DNA from: Trueperaceae bacterium
GTDB taxonomy: Bacteria > Deinococcota > Deinococci > Deinococcales > Trueperaceae
Length of the DNA stretch: 34,939 bases
NCBI GenBank assembly: GCA_011390455.1
Contig: JAABSI010000025.1
Span: 1-34,939 of the forward strand
Reading direction: 5' to 3'
Shown: piece after piece, positions 7,858 through 16,512 of the stretch
Layout: the number at the start of each line of letters is the position of its first letter
Numbering within the stretch: position 1 is the stretch's first letter
The notes under the pieces: generated by a model
Told to the model about the DNA's origin: nothing
The model's input: only the letters and a program-made list of their open reading frames with translations
The model's database searches: none
Program-made: the position numbers and the translations under genes

Positions 7858-9362
7858 GCTGGTTCCTCGTCGCCCCGGTCGTGCTCCCGCTGCTGACCGC
7901 GGCCGCCCTGTTCTTGCTCCGCGATCGCCTCGAGGCGCAGCGCGTGCTGTCCACCACCTCCGCCGCGCTCGGTCTGATCGCCGCGATCGTGGTCCTCGGC
8001 CGCGTCTCGCAGGGCGGCATCCAGGTCGTCCAGTTCGGCGACTGGAGCGCCCCGTTCGGGATCAGCTTCGTCGCCGACCACCTGTCCGCGATCATGGTCG
8101 TGATCAGCGGCGTGATGGCCACGGCGGTCGCCGTGTACGCGCTCCGCGATATCGACCCGGCGCGCGAGCGGCTCGGCTACCACCCGGTCTTCCACGTGCT
8201 CCTCGCCGGCATCAACGGCGCCTTCCTCACCGGCGACCTCTTCAACCTCTACGTCTGGTTCGAGGTGCTGCTCATCTCGAGCTTCGTGCTCCTCACCCTC
8301 GGCAACCGCCGCGAGCAGCTCGAGGGGGGCGTCAAGTACGTCGCCGTCAACCTGGTCTCGTCGCTCTTCTTCCTGGCCGCGACCGGGCTCGTCTACGGCA
8401 CCACCGGCACGCTCAACATGGCCGACCTGGCGGTCAAGCTGCCGCAGGCCGACCCGGCGCTCGTGGTGACGCTCTCGATGCTCTTCTTGGTGGCGTTCGG
8501 GATCAAGGCGGCGGTGTTCCCGCTCTTCTTCTGGCTGCCGGCCTCGTACCACACGCCGCCGGTCGCGGTCTCGGCGATCTTCGCCGGCATGCTGACCAAG
8601 GTCGGCGTGTACGCGCTGATCCGCGCCTTCACGCTGCTGTTCGTCGGCGACGTCGCCCTCACGCACACGATTCTGCTGTGGGTGGCCGGGCTCACGATGC
8701 TGACCGGGGTGCTCGGGGCCGCCGCGCAGAACGAGTTCCGCAAGATCCTCTCGTTCCACATCATCAGCCAGATCGGCTACATGATCCTCGGCCTCGCGCT
8801 CTACACGCCGCTCGGGCTGGTGGGCGCGGTGTTCTACCTGGTGCACCACATCGTCGTGAAGGGGAACCTGTTCCTGGTGGCCGGCATCGCGCGCGCCACC
8901 GGCGGCAGCTTCGAGCTCGACAAGCTCGGCGGTCTCTACCGCCATCGGCCGCTGCTCGCGGTGCTGTTCCTGATCCCCGCGTTCTCGCTCGCCGGCTTCC
9001 CGCCGCTCTCCGGCTTCTGGGCCAAGCTGGTCGTGATCCAGGCCGGCCTCGCGGCCCAGGAGTGGTTCTTCGTGGCGCTCGCGCTCGTGGTCGGCCTGCT
9101 CACCATCTACTCGATGACCAAGATCTGGCAGGCGGCCTTCTGGACGCCGTCGCCCGAAGGGGCGACGTTGCGCGCGGACGTGCCCAAGCTGCTCTACGCG
9201 CCCGTGATCGGCCTCGCCGTGATCACCCTCGTCATCGGCTTCTGGAGCGGCCCCTTCGTGGCGCTGGCGCAGGCCGCCGCGAACGAGTTGTTGAACCCCG
9301 CGGCGTACGTCGGCGCGGTGCTCGGGCCCGAGGCGGCGGCGCTGGTCGGGGGGCCGCGGTGA
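7854..9362 (+). CDS. mrpD: Mrp Na+/H+ antiporter subunit D
   Basis: 502 residues, about 14 membrane helices, homologous to NuoN/NuoM and typical in length for MrpD. The helix-5 glutamate is present (NLYVWFEVLLISSF) and so is the helix-7 lysine (FGIKAAVFPLFFWLPASY), followed by the family segment SAIFAGMLTKVGVYALIR. MrpD is thought to form one of the ion channels of the antiporter. Start is GTG 7854 within a GTGA overlap with mrpC, and it ends in another GTGA overlap with mrpE. Confidence 0.94.
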   Translation: MSWFLVAPVVLPLLTAAALFLLRDRLEAQRVLSTTSAALGLIAAIVVLGRVSQGGIQVVQFGDWSAPFGISFVADHLSAIMVVISGVMATAVAVYALRDIDPARERLGYHPVFHVLLAGINGAFLTGDLFNLYVWFEVLLISSFVLLTLGNRREQLEGGVKYVAVNLVSSLFFLAATGLVYGTTGTLNMADLAVKLPQADPALVVTLSMLFLVAFGIKAAVFPLFFWLPASYHTPPVAVSAIFAGMLTKVGVYALIRAFTLLFVGDVALTHTILLWVAGLTMLTGVLGAAAQNEFRKILSFHIISQIGYMILGLALYTPLGLVGAVFYLVHHIVVKGNLFLVAGIARATGGSFELDKLGGLYRHRPLLAVLFLIPAFSLAGFPPLSGFWAKLVVIQAGLAAQEWFFVALALVVGLLTIYSMTKIWQAAFWTPSPEGATLRADVPKLLYAPVIGLAVITLVIGFWSGPFVALAQAAANELLNPAAYVGAVLGPEAAALVGGPR

Positions 9363-9832
9363 CGCTCCTCGGGCTCCACCTCGTGCTCACGATCCTGTGG
9401 GCGATGGCGACCGGTTCGCTCGAACTGGTCAACCTGTTCGTCGGCTTCGTCGTCGGTGGCGGCGTGCTGCACTTCGCCGGTCCCACCCTCGGCGACCCGC
9501 GCTACGGCATCCGGGCGCTGCGGATCGTGGGGCTGACGCTGTTCTTCTTCCGCGAGCTCTTCGTCTCCAGCGTGCGGGTCGCGATCGACGTGCTGCGGCC
9601 GAGCCTGACGATGACGCCCGCGCTCATCGCGGTGCCGCTCGACCTGAAGAACGACGCCGCGATCACGCTGCTCGCCAACATGGTGTCGCTCACGCCGGGG
9701 ACCCTGTCGATCGACGTCGCCGAGGACCGGTCGTGCCTGTACGTGCACGCCATGTACGGCGAGGACCCGGACGCGGTGCGTCGGAGCATCAAGCACGACT
9801 TCGAACGCCGGATCCAGGAGGTGTTCCGATGA
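9359..9832 (+). CDS. mrpE: Mrp Na+/H+ antiporter subunit E
   Basis: 157 residues: N-terminal membrane helices followed by a cytoplasmic domain. The family signature NMVSLTPGTLSIDV lies at about residues 104-117, and the ferredoxin-like C-terminal domain contains LYVHAMYGEDPDAVRRSIKHDFERRI. Start is GTG 9359 overlapping the mrpD stop. Its stop overlaps the mrpF start as ATGA. Confidence 0.92.
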   Translation: MTLLGLHLVLTILWAMATGSLELVNLFVGFVVGGGVLHFAGPTLGDPRYGIRALRIVGLTLFFFRELFVSSVRVAIDVLRPSLTMTPALIAVPLDLKNDAAITLLANMVSLTPGTLSIDVAEDRSCLYVHAMYGEDPDAVRRSIKHDFERRIQEVFR

Positions 9833-10128
9833 CCCTCTTCGAGGCCGCCCCCTCGTTCCTCAGCGTCGCCGCGTACGCGGCCATCGTCGCGATCGTCCTG
9901 TCGGTCGCGGCCGCCGCGGTGCGCGTGCTCCGCGGCCCGAGCCTCCCCGACCGGGTGCTGGCGCTGGACATGATCGGCCTGCTGTCGGTCTCGTTCATCG
10001 CGGTCGTCGCGATCGCATCGCACCAGGCGGTGCTGCTCGACGCGGCCATCGCGCTCGCGCTCGTGAGCTTCCTCGGCACGGTCGCCTTCTCGCGCTTCAT
10101 CGAGCGTCGGGGTGGGGGGGACGCATGA
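9829..10128 (+). CDS. mrpF: Mrp Na+/H+ antiporter subunit F
   Basis: 99 residues with three membrane helices. The conserved MrpF motif RGPSLPDRVLALDMIG is at about residues 35-50. The ATG start overlaps the mrpE stop (ATGA) and the stop overlaps mrpG by 4 nt, so the tight coupling runs unbroken to the end of the operon. Confidence 0.92.
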   Translation: MTLFEAAPSFLSVAAYAAIVAIVLSVAAAAVRVLRGPSLPDRVLALDMIGLLSVSFIAVVAIASHQAVLLDAAIALALVSFLGTVAFSRFIERRGGGDA

Positions 10129-10499
10129 GCGAGATCGTCGCCGGCTCCCTGCTCCTCCTCGGCGCCTTCTTCGTGCTCGTCTCGGCGATCGGCATCCTGC
10201 GGTTCCCCGACCTGTACATGCGCATGCACGGGGCGACCAAGGCGGGCACGCTCGGCGCCGGCCTCATCCTGCTCGGCGCCTCGGTGCTGTTCGGGACCCT
10301 GGCCGTGACGGTCAAGGCGATGGCGGTGTTCGTCTTCCTGCTGTTGACGGCTCCGGTGGCGGCGCACGTGCTCGGTCGGGCCGCGCACCACGAGAACGTG
10401 CCCAAGTGGGAGCGGACCGGCGTCGACGAGCTCGAGGGGCGGTACGACCGCAGCGATCCCGAGCACGACGGGCCGACGGGGGCGACGGCCAAGGGCTGA
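10125..10499 (+). CDS. mrpG: Mrp Na+/H+ antiporter subunit G
   Basis: 124 residues with three membrane helices. The signature IGILRFPDLYMRMHGATKAGTLG lies at about residues 22-44, close to the PhaG/MnhG consensus. After the third helix there is a charged tail of about 30 residues, rich in Asp, Glu and Gly, longer than in many homologues. It is the last gene of the operon. Only 55 bases follow before the convergent HAD gene, and I see no clear terminator hairpin with a T-run there. Confidence 0.92.
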   Translation: MSEIVAGSLLLLGAFFVLVSAIGILRFPDLYMRMHGATKAGTLGAGLILLGASVLFGTLAVTVKAMAVFVFLLLTAPVAAHVLGRAAHHENVPKWERTGVDELEGRYDRSDPEHDGPTGATAKG

Positions 10500-10554
10500 C
10501 GCGGTTCCGGAACGGCGCGCGTCGGCTGGGGACGGGCCTCGGCCGGCGCCTTCG

Positions 10555-11139
10555 TCAACCGCCGGCGAGCGCCAACGCGCGCCGCGCGATGGTCGGCCAT
10601 CCGTCGCAGCGCTCGACCCCGGGCGCGTCGAACGACGCGTTGTAGGCCTCGTGGCGGAGCAGCACCGTCAGCCCGTCGGCGGCGAGCGCGCGCGCCTCGA
10701 CGGGGGCGTCCTCGACCATCACCCGAGCGTGCAGCGCGCGCACCTGCGGCGCCTTGCCGACGCCCTTCGGGGCGTGGTGCACGGGCAGCTCCGGGAACCC
10801 ATGCCGGAGCAACCACTCGAGCGTGATCGCGTTCAGGGTGTCCGGACGGCGGGTCACGTACCCGCCGGCGAGGCCCGCGGCGTGGAGCGCCCGCACCCCC
10901 TCGAGCGCGCCAGGGACCACGTCGGCATCGCCGTACACGCCGTGTTCGCCGCTGAAGTAGGCACGCTGGAAGAGCTCCTGGACGCGCGGCCGGAACCGCG
11001 AGGGCCAGGGCGTGAACGGGTCCGCGTAGTCGTCGAAGCTCCCCAGTTCGGCCGGGTCCGCCCCGGTCTCGCGGAGCGCGAGCCGCACGAAGCCGTGGAT
11101 GCTGTCGGCGAGGACGCCGTCGACGTCGAAGGCCACCAT
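10555..11139 (-). CDS. HAD-family phosphatase, 5'(3')-deoxyribonucleotidase-like
   Basis: 194 residues with all four HAD motifs: [10 protein letters not shown] (nucleophile Asp5, acid Asp7); II, the Thr of YVTRRP; III, a Lys in [21 protein letters not shown]. The insert after motif I ([14 protein letters not shown]) is a small cap like that of the NT5C/YorS nucleotidase group, which removes phosphate from nucleoside monophosphates. Substrate remains unproven. I chose ATG 11139, since DVDGV follows directly and a TACCCT box lies 7 nt upstream, implying a leaderless mRNA; an in-frame ATG at 11178 would add 13 residues. It is divergent from kbl and convergent with mrpG. Confidence 0.75.
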   Translation of the reverse strand: MVAFDVDGVLADSIHGFVRLALRETGADPAELGSFDDYADPFTPWPSRFRPRVQELFQRAYFSGEHGVYGDADVVPGALEGVRALHAAGLAGGYVTRRPDTLNAITLEWLLRHGFPELPVHHAPKGVGKAPQVRALHARVMVEDAPVEARALAADGLTVLLRHEAYNASFDAPGVERCDGWPTIARRALALAGG

Positions 11140-11146
11140 GGGGGGA

Positions 11147-11152
11147 AGGGTA
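11147..11152 (-). promoter_or_regulatory. -10 box of a leaderless promoter for the HAD gene
   Basis: On the minus strand TACCCT is followed by 7 nt and then ATG 11139. There is no Shine-Dalgarno sequence in this gap, so transcription probably begins at or next to the start codon. Confidence 0.45.
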
Positions 11153-11190
11153 CCGCGGTGGACCGCGCCGTCCTGCATCGTGCGCCCTGC

Positions 11191-11196
11191 TACCGT
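11191..11196 (+). promoter_or_regulatory. -10 box of the kbl-tdh operon (leaderless)
   Basis: TACCGT is followed by exactly 6 nt (GGAGGC) and then ATG 11203. This spacing is the same as at the TetR, HxlR and rhodanese genes in this window, so the mRNA probably begins at the A of the mini-ORF start codon. Confidence 0.5.
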
Positions 11197-11202
11197 GGAG
11201 GC

Positions 11203-11244
11203 ATGCCCAACGCCTCGTCCGCCCCGCTGGCGGTGGCCGCGTGA
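11203..11244 (+). CDS. 13-residue leaderless mini-ORF overlapping kbl
   Basis: ATG 11203 opens the 13-codon frame [13 protein letters not shown], ending in TGA 11242-11244. That stop overlaps the kbl GTG start as GTGA, the coupling used throughout the mrp operon. A TACCGT box 6 nt upstream would make this ATG the first codon of the mRNA. A GGAGG sits only 1 nt before the ATG, too close to act as its Shine-Dalgarno. The peptide has no Thr or Gly codons, so classic attenuation by the pathway's own amino acids is not supported; a role in delivering ribosomes to the GTG of kbl is more likely. Could be chance. Confidence 0.4.
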   Translation: MPNASSAPLAVAA

Positions 11245-12440
11245 CGCGCGCCGCCGAGCGCTTCCACGACCACCTCCGGTCCGAGCTCGCCGCGATCGAG
11301 GCCGAGGGCCTCACCAAGCACGAGCGCGCCATCGTCGGCCAACAGCAAGCCGAGGTGACGCTCGCCGACGGTCGCCGCGTGCTCAACCTGTGCGCGAACA
11401 ACTACCTGGGGCTCGCCAACCATCCGGACGTGATGGCGGCGGCCAAGCGCGGCATCGACGAGCACGGCTTCGGGGTCGCCTCGGTGCGCTTCATCTGCGG
11501 CACCCAGGACCAGCACGTCGAGCTCGAGCGGCGCGTCGCGGCGTTCGTCGGCACCGAGGACGCGATCCTCTACAGCAGCTGCTTCGACGCCAACACCGGG
11601 CTGTTCGAGACGCTGTTGGGCGCCGAGGACGCGATCATCTCCGACGCGCTCAACCACGCCTCGATCATCGACGGGGTGCGGCTGTGCAAGGCGCAGCGCT
11701 TCCGCTACGCCAACGCCGACCTCGTCGACCTGGAGAAGCAGCTCCAAGCCGCCGCGGGCGCTCGCTTCCGGATGATCGTCACCGACGGCGTCTTCAGCAT
11801 GGACGGGGTGGTGGCGCCGCTCGCCGGCATCTGCGAGCTGGCCGACCGGTACGACGCGCTGGTGATGGTCGACGACTCGCACGCGGTGGGCTTCATGGGC
11901 GCGCACGGTCGGGGCACCCACGAGCACGCGGGCGTGCTGGACCGGGTCGATCTGCTCACCGGCACCCTCGGCAAGGCGCTCGGCGGCGCCTCGGGCGGCT
12001 ACACCGCCGGCAGCCGCGACCTGGTCGCGCTGCTGCGCCAGCGCTCGCGCCCCTACCTGTTCAGCAACGCGCTCGCCCCCTCGGTGGTCGCGGCGTCGCT
12101 CGAGGTGCTCGACCTGCTCGAGGGCTCGGACGACCTCCGCGAGCGGTTGCACGCCAACGCCGCTTACTTCCGCGAGCGCATGAGCGCGGCGGGCTTCGTG
12201 CTCGCCGGCGCGGGCCATCCGATCGTGCCGGTGATGATCGGCGACGCCGCCCTCGCGGCGCGCGTCGCCGAGCGCATGCTCGACGAGGGGGTCTACGTGG
12301 TGGGGTTCTCCTTCCCGGTGGTGCCGCGCGGGCAGGCGCGCATCCGCACCCAGATGTCGGCAGCGCATACCCGCGCCCACCTCGACCACGCGATCGACGC
12401 CTTCGTGCGCGTCGGGCGCGAGCTCGGCGTCATCGCCTGA
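11241..12440 (+). CDS. kbl: Glycine C-acetyltransferase (2-amino-3-ketobutyrate CoA ligase)
   Basis: 399 residues, the usual length for Kbl. It is a PLP-dependent alpha-oxoamine synthase: the PLP lysine is Lys245 in [14 protein letters not shown], with the preceding [16 protein letters not shown] segment and the [14 protein letters not shown]-terminal motif. The enzyme converts 2-amino-3-ketobutyrate and CoA to glycine and acetyl-CoA. Start is GTG 11241; no convincing Shine-Dalgarno precedes it, but it overlaps the stop of a mini-ORF. The tdh gene follows after 9 bases that include GGAGG, which fits a kbl-tdh operon for threonine catabolism and supports kbl over the related 8-amino-7-oxononanoate synthase. 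Confidence 0.92.
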   Translation: MTRAAERFHDHLRSELAAIEAEGLTKHERAIVGQQQAEVTLADGRRVLNLCANNYLGLANHPDVMAAAKRGIDEHGFGVASVRFICGTQDQHVELERRVAAFVGTEDAILYSSCFDANTGLFETLLGAEDAIISDALNHASIIDGVRLCKAQRFRYANADLVDLEKQLQAAAGARFRMIVTDGVFSMDGVVAPLAGICELADRYDALVMVDDSHAVGFMGAHGRGTHEHAGVLDRVDLLTGTLGKALGGASGGYTAGSRDLVALLRQRSRPYLFSNALAPSVVAASLEVLDLLEGSDDLRERLHANAAYFRERMSAAGFVLAGAGHPIVPVMIGDAALAARVAERMLDEGVYVVGFSFPVVPRGQARIRTQMSAAHTRAHLDHAIDAFVRVGRELGVIA

Positions 12441-12449
12441 GGAGGCGGC

Positions 12450-13499
<1,050 letters not shown>

Positions 13500-13668
13500 C
13501 GCGCGCGGATGCAACCTCGATGCAACCTCGTTCGTGCGCGTATGGGTCAGGCAGGGTCGCCGTGGTGGCAGCCTGAGCGTCCCTGACCGACCTACACCCC
13601 GCCGTCGCCCCGCTTCCTCGCGCAGGACCTCCTCCGCAGCTGGGCACGGCGGGGTCCTTCGTGCGGGC
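13500..13668. other. Convergent spacer with tandem repeat and competing hairpins
   Basis: The region between tdh and the NUDIX gene holds no convincing ORF. It contains a tandem duplication of GATGCAACCTC (13508-13529), two mutually exclusive stems sharing one arm (GGTCAGG 13545-13551 with CCTGACC 13582-13588, or TCAGGC 13547-13552 with GCCTGA 13571-13576), and a 10-bp inverted repeat ACCCCGCCGT/ACGGCGGGGT (13596-13605 and 13646-13655). It may act as a terminator region or encode a small RNA. Confidence 0.4.
13508..13529. repeat. Tandem 11-bp direct repeat
   Basis: Two exact, adjacent copies of GATGCAACCTC lie just after the tdh stop codon. A third partial copy is not present. Confidence 0.7.
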
Positions 13669-14181
13669 TCAGCCGTCGGCCGAGATGTCGAGGGGCGCGT
13701 CCGGAGGACCGCTCGACAGCAGCGCGCCCAAGCGCCGAGCGATGCCGGGGGGGAAGAGGCGCGCCTGCGTCGTGGTGAGCTCGTCGACGGTCCACCAGCG
13801 GGAACCGCGGAACGTGCGCGCCTCCCAAGCTTCGAACGCGGTCGGGCGTGGCGTCGGCTGCTGGGTGGCGACGCGCGCCATGCGGTAGGCCTCCTCGAAG
13901 CGCCACACCTCGCCGTGGACCAGCAGATCGAGCGACCGGCGCCACACCCAGGCGCCCCATGCGACGTCGACGAAGCCGGTCTCTTCGCGCAGCTCGCGCG
14001 CGAGCCCCGCGGCCGGGTCTTCGCCGGGCTCGAGGCCGCCCCCCGGCGGGAACCACGCCGGGGCGTCGGTGGGCGGTGCGCCGGGTCGCCGCACCTCGGG
14101 GTCGACGAAGGCGTGGAGCAGCACGCGGTCGGTCGGGTCGAGCAGCAGCACCCGGACGGTGGGGCGCCGCCGCACGGGCAC
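13669..14181 (-). CDS. NUDIX hydrolase
   Basis: About 170 residues. The NUDIX box is complete: GGLEPGEDPAAGLARELREE with the following TGF fits GX5EX7REUXEEXGU. NUDIX enzymes cleave nucleoside diphosphates linked to another moiety; the substrate here cannot be told from sequence. The N-terminal strand RPTVRVLLLDPTDRVLLHAF and C-terminal WWTVDEL are typical of the family. The start is uncertain: GTG 14181 is preferred (8 bases after the upstream gene's stop) and GTG 14175 is an alternative. The frame is open upstream but there overlaps the secreted-protein gene. It is probably co-transcribed with that gene. Confidence 0.82.
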   Translation of the reverse strand: MPVRRRPTVRVLLLDPTDRVLLHAFVDPEVRRPGAPPTDAPAWFPPGGGLEPGEDPAAGLARELREETGFVDVAWGAWVWRRSLDLLVHGEVWRFEEAYRMARVATQQPTPRPTAFEAWEARTFRGSRWWTVDELTTTQARLFPPGIARRLGALLSSGPPDAPLDISADG

Positions 14182-14189
14182 GGGGTCGC

Positions 14190-15137
14190 TCAGCGGCAAC
14201 CGAGCGCCGCGAAGGCGTCGTTGAAGCCGGTCGTCTCGGTCGTGAAGACGATCGGCGCGAGGCCCGCCCGGCGCGGCTCCATCCGGACGGTGACGTCGAC
14301 GACGCCGCGCAGGAAGCGGATGAGGCGCTCCTCGGTCGCGTCGTCGGGGACCTGGGGGGCTCCGAACGGCCCGACGGTCAGCGGGGTGGTCAGGAAGTCG
14401 ACGTTGCCGGAGCGGAAGGTGGCGTCGTAGACGTCGCCCTCGGCGAGCCCGTAGGGGCCGACGTCGATCTCCACCCCGTTGCCGCCCTCGACGCAGTAGA
14501 GGCCGATCGCACCGTCGGTGCTGGCGCTGAAGATGCCGGCAGCGTCCTCGGCCGGCGACCAGCTGCCGATCGCGTCGGGCGCGCCGGGCTCCGCCTCGGG
14601 CGGCGTGCCGCACGTGAGCTGCGCGAGCGCCGCCGCGAAGCCGCGCACGTCGTACTGGAACGTGCGTTCCGGCACGCCCGCCGCCGGGTCGGCCTGCACC
14701 CGCAGCGCGAGGTTGGCGGCGCTGGCGAGCCCCGCGAACAGGGCCTCGTTGTGCTCGTAGTACGCCACGGCTTCCTGCACGCCGATCTCTCCGGTCAGGA
14801 ACCACGTCTGGGTGGCGATCGGTCCCTGGTCGAAGCGCACGAGCATCGCGACGTCGCCGTCGGCGCTCGCGGAGAGCGGGAAGGGCGTCGCCGCCACCCA
14901 GGCGCTGACCTCGAAGCCGTTGGGCGACTGGTCGTCGCAGCCGACCACCAGGACCGCGTCGCTGGTCGGGAGGTCGTCCGGGTGCTGGTACGCCGAGACC
15001 CAGATGGAGCCGAGCCCCAGGTAGCTGAACAGGTCGAACTCGCTCTCGACGGTCCACGCGCCGGTGCCTTGAGCGTGGCCCGCGCTCGCGCACAGGGTGG
15101 CGAGGAGGAGGATGGACGTGGCGACGACGCGGCGCAT
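14190..15137 (-). CDS. Secreted protein with two tandem VasI-like domains, function unknown
   Basis: 315 residues with a signal peptide (residues 1-23, cleavage near SAGHAQG). The mature part appears to be two related domains (about 28-178 and 188-315), each ending in the same pattern, F-x6-GF-x2-A-x3-L-x-C: one ends at Cys176 and the other at Cys314. Each domain also has an upstream cysteine, Cys67 and Cys215, so one disulfide per domain is likely (spans 109 and 99). The first domain resembles VasI-type proteins in its WVSAYQHPDD, VGCDD and tFxYDVRGF features; this is recalled family resemblance only. The start has GGAGGT 6 nt upstream. A TAGCAT box (15187-15192, minus strand) may be its -10. 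No type VI secretion genes are nearby. Confidence 0.6.
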   Translation of the reverse strand: MRRVVATSILLLATLCASAGHAQGTGAWTVESEFDLFSYLGLGSIWVSAYQHPDDLPTSDAVLVVGCDDQSPNGFEVSAWVAATPFPLSASADGDVAMLVRFDQGPIATQTWFLTGEIGVQEAVAYYEHNEALFAGLASAANLALRVQADPAAGVPERTFQYDVRGFAAALAQLTCGTPPEAEPGAPDAIGSWSPAEDAAGIFSASTDGAIGLYCVEGGNGVEIDVGPYGLAEGDVYDATFRSGNVDFLTTPLTVGPFGAPQVPDDATEERLIRFLRGVVDVTVRMEPRRAGLAPIVFTTETTGFNDAFAALGCR

Positions 15138-15261
15138 GGACGACCTCCGAAGCGACGGGCCGGTGCCCGTGCGTGGGTGTGGTCCGATGCTAACCGGCCG
15201 CTCCGGTGGGATGCCCGCCGGGCGCGGGGCTTGTGGGTGGTCCCGCGGGCGTCCGGGTCGT

Positions 15262-15290
15262 GGGGCGCGCCGGCGGCGGCCGGGGCGCGC
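15262..15290. repeat. Direct repeat upstream of the TetR gene
   Basis: GGGGCGCGC occurs at 15262-15270 and 15282-15290, a 20-bp period, ending just before the TAGATT box. The stretch also contains GCGCGCC/GGCGCGC inverted arms. It could be the operator of the TetR protein, though GC-rich sequence makes chance likely. Confidence 0.25.
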
Positions 15291-15292
15291 GG

Positions 15293-15298
15293 TAGATT
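15293..15298 (+). promoter_or_regulatory. -10 box of a leaderless promoter for the TetR gene
   Basis: TAGATT is followed by 6 nt (GCGGGC) and then GTG 15305. No Shine-Dalgarno is present. Confidence 0.5.
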
Positions 15299-15304
15299 GC
15301 GGGC

Positions 15305-15913
15305 GTGGAGGACGGTGGCGGAGCGCAAATCGCGGCGTCGACGGCTCGGGAGCGGGTGTTGGAAGTGGCGGCGGGGCTGTTCCAGGAGCACGGCTTGGCG
15401 CGCGTGACGATGCGCGACGTGGCCGATGCGCTCGGGATGCGGCAGGCGTCGCTGTACCACCACGTGCCGGGGGGCAAGGCGCAGCTGTACCGCGAGGTGT
15501 TCGAGCGCATGATCGCCCACCACCGCGTCGGCTTGGAGCACGCCATCGCAGCCGCCGGCCCCGACCTGCGCGCCCGCTTGCGCGCGGTCTCGAGCTGGTA
15601 CGGAACGCAGCGCCCGCTGAACTTCCTGCGCATGATGACCTCCGACATGCCTTCGCTCGGCGACGACGAGGCGCAGGCGTTGGCCGCGCCGGCCTACGCA
15701 GCGCTCATGCGCCCCATCCGGGACGCGTTCGCGGACGCGTCGGCCGCCGGCGCGATCGAGCCGCGCGACCCCGACCTGCTCGCTGGCTCGTTCCTCGCGG
15801 TCCTCGATGCGGTCGACTTCGCCGAGTCGCGCGCGTACGGTTCCGCCGACCGGGTGGCGATGGCGCACACGATGGTCGACGTCCTGCTCGACGGGCTCAC
15901 GGTGCGCTCGTGA
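15305..15913 (+). CDS. TetR-family transcriptional regulator
   Basis: 202 residues. The N-terminal helix-turn-helix spans about residues 12-60: RERVLEVAAGLFQEHGLARVTMRDVADALGM then QASLYHHVPGGKAQLYREVF, a textbook TetR DNA-binding domain. The C-terminal ligand domain is not assignable to a subfamily. Start is GTG 15305, chosen because a TAGATT box lies 6 nt upstream (leaderless) and the HTH follows at the normal distance. Its stop overlaps the next gene's GTG (GTGA), so it is probably co-expressed with a small membrane protein, a likely regulatory target or partner. Confidence 0.85.
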   Translation: MEDGGGAQIAASTARERVLEVAAGLFQEHGLARVTMRDVADALGMRQASLYHHVPGGKAQLYREVFERMIAHHRVGLEHAIAAAGPDLRARLRAVSSWYGTQRPLNFLRMMTSDMPSLGDDEAQALAAPAYAALMRPIRDAFADASAAGAIEPRDPDLLAGSFLAVLDAVDFAESRAYGSADRVAMAHTMVDVLLDGLTVRS

Positions 15914-16461
15914 GGCGCGGCGCGTGGCCGTCGTGGGCCCCAGCGATGGGAGCGTTCTTCGCCGGCGCGGTGGTGGTCAGCGCGCTGGGCGGACCGGTGC
16001 TGGTGGGGTTGCTCGTCGGCGGCTTGGCCGCCTGGCTCGTGCCGATGACCTTCCGCGCGCCCCCGTGGACGCCGCGGGGGCGCGCGACGTGGCGTGCGCG
16101 GGGCCACACCTTCGGCGTCGTCGGTCGGGCCGCACGCGCCTGGTGGGCGCTGGCGCGCCGAGGCCGACGGGTCGATCCGTTCGGTTCGCACGGGACGGGG
16201 GCCGAGGTCGCCGCGGGCTGGACGGTCGATCCGAACGACGCGCGCGAGGGCGCCCGCTTCGACGCCGCCTTCCCGGTCCGCTGCGAGGTGGTCACGGAGC
16301 GGCTGCAGGTTTGGCACTCGACCGATACGGGCCGCGCGTACGAGGTCGACCTGCGGCGGGCGCCGGCCGAGGCGCGCCCCGGCGACCTCGGCTGGCTCGC
16401 GTTCGAGGCGGGCCGCCCGCGGGTCCGGCTCGAGCGCGACCGGAGCCGCGTCCTGAACTGA
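15910..16461 (+). CDS. Small membrane protein of unknown function, coupled to TetR gene
   Basis: 183 residues. Residues about 12-48 form one long or two short membrane helices (MGAFFAGAVVVSALG and VLVGLLVGGLAAWLV). The rest is a soluble, Arg-rich domain with a distinctive HSTDTGRAYEVDLRRAP segment and a conserved-looking VDPNDAREGARFDAAFP stretch. I recognise no family. GTG 15910 overlaps the TetR stop by 4 nt. There is no signal-peptidase site, so an inner-membrane anchor with a cytoplasmic C-terminal domain is likely. Confidence 0.6.
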   Translation: MRRGAWPSWAPAMGAFFAGAVVVSALGGPVLVGLLVGGLAAWLVPMTFRAPPWTPRGRATWRARGHTFGVVGRAARAWWALARRGRRVDPFGSHGTGAEVAAGWTVDPNDAREGARFDAAFPVRCEVVTERLQVWHSTDTGRAYEVDLRRAPAEARPGDLGWLAFEAGRPRVRLERDRSRVLN

Positions 16462-16512
16462 CCCACGGCCGTACGTCACGGCGGTGTCGGCGCACGGGGT
16501 GCATGCTGCGGT

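Noticed and set aside
7515..8945. Long minus-strand frame opposite mrpC and mrpD
   Set aside because: It is a charged low-complexity translation (Glu/Arg/His-rich) antisense to clear Mrp subunits, with no motifs.
13541..13590. Possible 4.5S signal-recognition RNA (GGTCAGG...GCAGCC spacing)
   Set aside because: The invariant GGAAGG-type tetraloop core is missing, and the stems compete with each other rather than forming the SRP helix.
13560..13665. Possible RNase P RNA fragment on the minus strand (GCGAGGAAG resemblance)
   Set aside because: The region is far too short and no other conserved RNase P segments are present.
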